Shown one piece after another: positions 62,623 to 64,000 of a DNA stretch of 64,000 nt (within the stretch, counting starts at the first letter, position 1; every line of letters starts with the position of its first letter). Source of the stretch: Pseudomonadota bacterium (GTDB taxonomy: Bacteria > Desulfobacterota > Desulfobulbia > Desulfobulbales > JAHJIY01); NCBI GenBank assembly GCA_018823175.1, contig JAHJIY010000065.1, positions 1 to 64,000 of the forward strand. Direction: 5' to 3'. A program made the position numbers and the translations under genes. The notes under the pieces are model-generated. The model saw nothing but the letters and a program-made list of their open reading frames with translations. It made no database searches and was not told where the DNA came from.

Positions 62623-64000
62623 TTACCTGATATTCTTGCAGGATGCGCGGATATGAGGAAAAGGGCTTTTGGCGGCTTTGCGTAAAATCAGCTGACTTCC
62701 CCTCGAGTTGAGTACGGCAAGGGCTTCGGCTGCGCCTTGTCGGTGAGCGGCGGTGCCTGATCCGAACATGAAATTCCAGGGTTGACTCAATAATATATTT
62801 TCCAAAAAAGGCAGCATACTGTCGGAACAGCAACCTCCTAAAGCCTGGTAACAGGCAACTATGTGGTCGTTGCCCAGTTCGCCATACCGTTGTTTTTCGA
62901 GGTATTCCCGGATGGTCAAGGCAACGCTGTCGGAGCGTTCCTTCCCCAGAAAAAAAAGCACATCTTTGCGGATGGTACTATTGCTGTCATTTACCAGATG
63001 GAATAACTTTTTGAAGTCAAATTCCTTTCTGATGGTCAGTGCGCTTAGCGAGGCCAGGCGTACTTTATCGTTGGTATGATGTGCTCCTTTCTCAAGGAGA
63101 ATATTGGTGGCGCTTGTCGTATCTATCCCGTCCAGGATTTTGATCAGTCGAAGAAGAAGATCTTCTTCCGGTCTTTCTTCCAGCATTTTTTTCAGATAAT
63201 TCAGGTCATTTTTGACGAAGGAGGCGATCACATCAACCAAGACTTGTCGGGCCGGGCCGGAAGGGATCTGGGAAAACATGGGGGCCAGTGATTCTCCGGC
63301 CTTGGGAGGCAGGAAGCGAATTACTTGCGAGAAGATCTTGAGCTTCTTTGATTCAAAGGAGCTGAGATCTGCAAATACCGGGAGCAAAACTTCCAGGATT
63401 TCCGGTTCGGATATTTCGTCAAAATAATCATTCAGGAGTGGTTTAGCCCAGTCTTTTGCGCATTGGTTGCGGAATTCCGAGATTTTGGTCAGAAGATCCA
63501 GAGCGGATTGAAATTCCTGAAGATACATGTCGTTGCGGAATTCTTCCTGGAAAAAGCCGAGAATAGTTGCAAAGCTTAATGGGTCCTCTTCTTTGTCCAG
63601 GACGATCATTAAAAGTTCAATAACGTCTGAAGTGTCTTCCTGGTTTTCCTCTTCGTCAACCATGCGTTTCATTTCCCGCTGATCTTGCGGGCTTAAATTC
63701 CATAGGCCGCGATCAAGACTGGGCATGGCAATGCTTACCGCCACATATTGTTCCTGGACGGTAGGGTTGATTCTTTGATTTTCCGGATCAAGTTCTCCGC
63801 CGGAGCGGGTTGCGATATCCGGGCGAACGGTATTGTGGACCGGTCCGAAATCAGGAGTGGAGATTCTGCCGGATCCAGCTCCGGTCTCCATTCCGCCGGT
63901 GCCTCCAGCTCCGGTGCCCAATCCGCCGGTACCGGTGCCGGTGCCTCCAGCTCCGGTGCCCAATCCGCCGGTACCCGTGCCGGTGCCTCCAGCTCCGGTG
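62623..64000 (-). CDS. HEAT-repeat-like protein, partial (N-terminus outside the window)
   Basis: The frame is open to the right edge. At its visible start are Gly/Thr/Ala-rich repeats of about 14 residues (GTGAGGTGTGTGGL), then a helical region: MPSLDRGLWNLSPQDQREMKRM, and from about residue 110 HEAT-like pairs of helices (ESKKLKIFSQVIRFLPPKAGE, KVRLASLSALTIRKEFDFKKLFHLVNDSNSTIRKDVLFFLG). HEAT repeats bind proteins. The gene is followed after 6 bp by the split HD-GYP gene, so both are probably one operon, and the shared G/T linker type supports a joint history. No catalytic motif is seen. Confidence 0.75.
   Translation of the reverse strand, partial: TGAGGTGTGTGGLGTGAGGTGTGTGGLGTGAGGTGGMETGAGSGRISTPDFGPVHNTVRPDIATRSGGELDPENQRINPTVQEQYVAVSIAMPSLDRGLWNLSPQDQREMKRMVDEEENQEDTSDVIELLMIVLDKEEDPLSFATILGFFQEEFRNDMYLQEFQSALDLLTKISEFRNQCAKDWAKPLLNDYFDEISEPEILEVLLPVFADLSSFESKKLKIFSQVIRFLPPKAGESLAPMFSQIPSGPARQVLVDVIASFVKNDLNYLKKMLEERPEEDLLLRLIKILDGIDTTSATNILLEKGAHHTNDKVRLASLSALTIRKEFDFKKLFHLVNDSNSTIRKDVLFFLGKERSDSVALTIREYLEKQRYGELGNDHIVACYQALGGCCSDSMLPFLENILLSQPWNFMFGSGTAAHRQGAAEALAVLNSRGSQLILRKAAKSPFPHIRASCKNIR
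63880..64000 (-). repeat. 42-bp tandem repeats in the HEAT gene
   Basis: Nearly three copies of a 42-bp unit (plus strand ccggtgcctccagctccggtgcc...) code the 14-residue Gly/Thr/Ala pattern. The array runs to the window end and so may be longer. The unit length is the same as in the HD-GYP gene. Confidence 0.75.

Overview
The window looks like a chromosomal segment of a Gram-negative anaerobe of the Desulfobacterota (former Deltaproteobacteria), probably near the Desulfobulbales. The lineage is inferred from gene content: several bacteriohemerythrins, a small single-domain sulfite/nitrite reductase-like protein, small c-type cytochromes, a two-CW cysteine protein, a FadR-type TetR regulator, many lipoproteins and HD-GYP proteins, and an apparent selenoprotein. 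No rRNA, tRNA, CRISPR array or complete transposase gene was recognised.

Layout. 1-8.9 kb: envelope genes (glycosidase-like lipoprotein, YaeQ, DUF2950/DUF3300 pair, clostripain-type C11 lipoprotein with an OB-fold-like lipoprotein) and small proteins. 8.9-18.8 kb: a hemerythrin region with five hemerythrin domains in five genes, one fused to a protoglobin-like sensor and one to a membrane HD-GYP domain. It also holds an intact metallophosphoesterase gene and a decayed second copy of its 3' end, truA and a DEAD-box helicase gene. 18.8-29.2 kb: sulfite reductase-like gene, thiD, an FKBP isomerase, hisI-hisG-engB, cytochrome, lepA and an RpoH-type sigma factor. 29.4-34.8 kb: DegT aminotransferase, a large exported TPR protein, greA. 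34.8-43.4 kb: FadR-like regulator with a matching operator, purD-purE-tsaC, an Hpt/HDOD/hybrid-kinase signalling block, tsaE, a diheme cytochrome and a geranylgeranyl reductase-like flavoprotein. 43.8-53.9 kb: M23 peptidase, mutL, a sucrose module (sucrose-phosphate synthase, sucrose synthase, fructokinase), purC. 54-64 kb: a metallochaperone-like gene with an in-frame UGA (probable selenocysteine), periplasmic MsrAB, unknown proteins, an RNA methyltransferase, a CHASE2 Ser/Thr kinase, an HD-GYP protein split by a frameshift at a G8 run, and a HEAT-like protein cut by the window end.

At least four families of short non-coding repeats lie between genes: a ~219-bp element with terminal inverted repeats (copies at 1-143 and 20456-20674); a 'ttgaacatgcaaag...gagcttcaa' family with three size variants; and two 145-bp MITE-like elements (14118-14262, 17829-17973), with a solitary end of the first at 35830.

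The most interesting points are the UGA-containing metallochaperone, the protoglobin-hemerythrin fusion and HD-GYP-hemerythrin neighbour, the homopolymer frameshift in the HD-GYP gene, the FadR-type operator, and the hemerythrin block flanked by two copies of the metallophosphoesterase 3' end.
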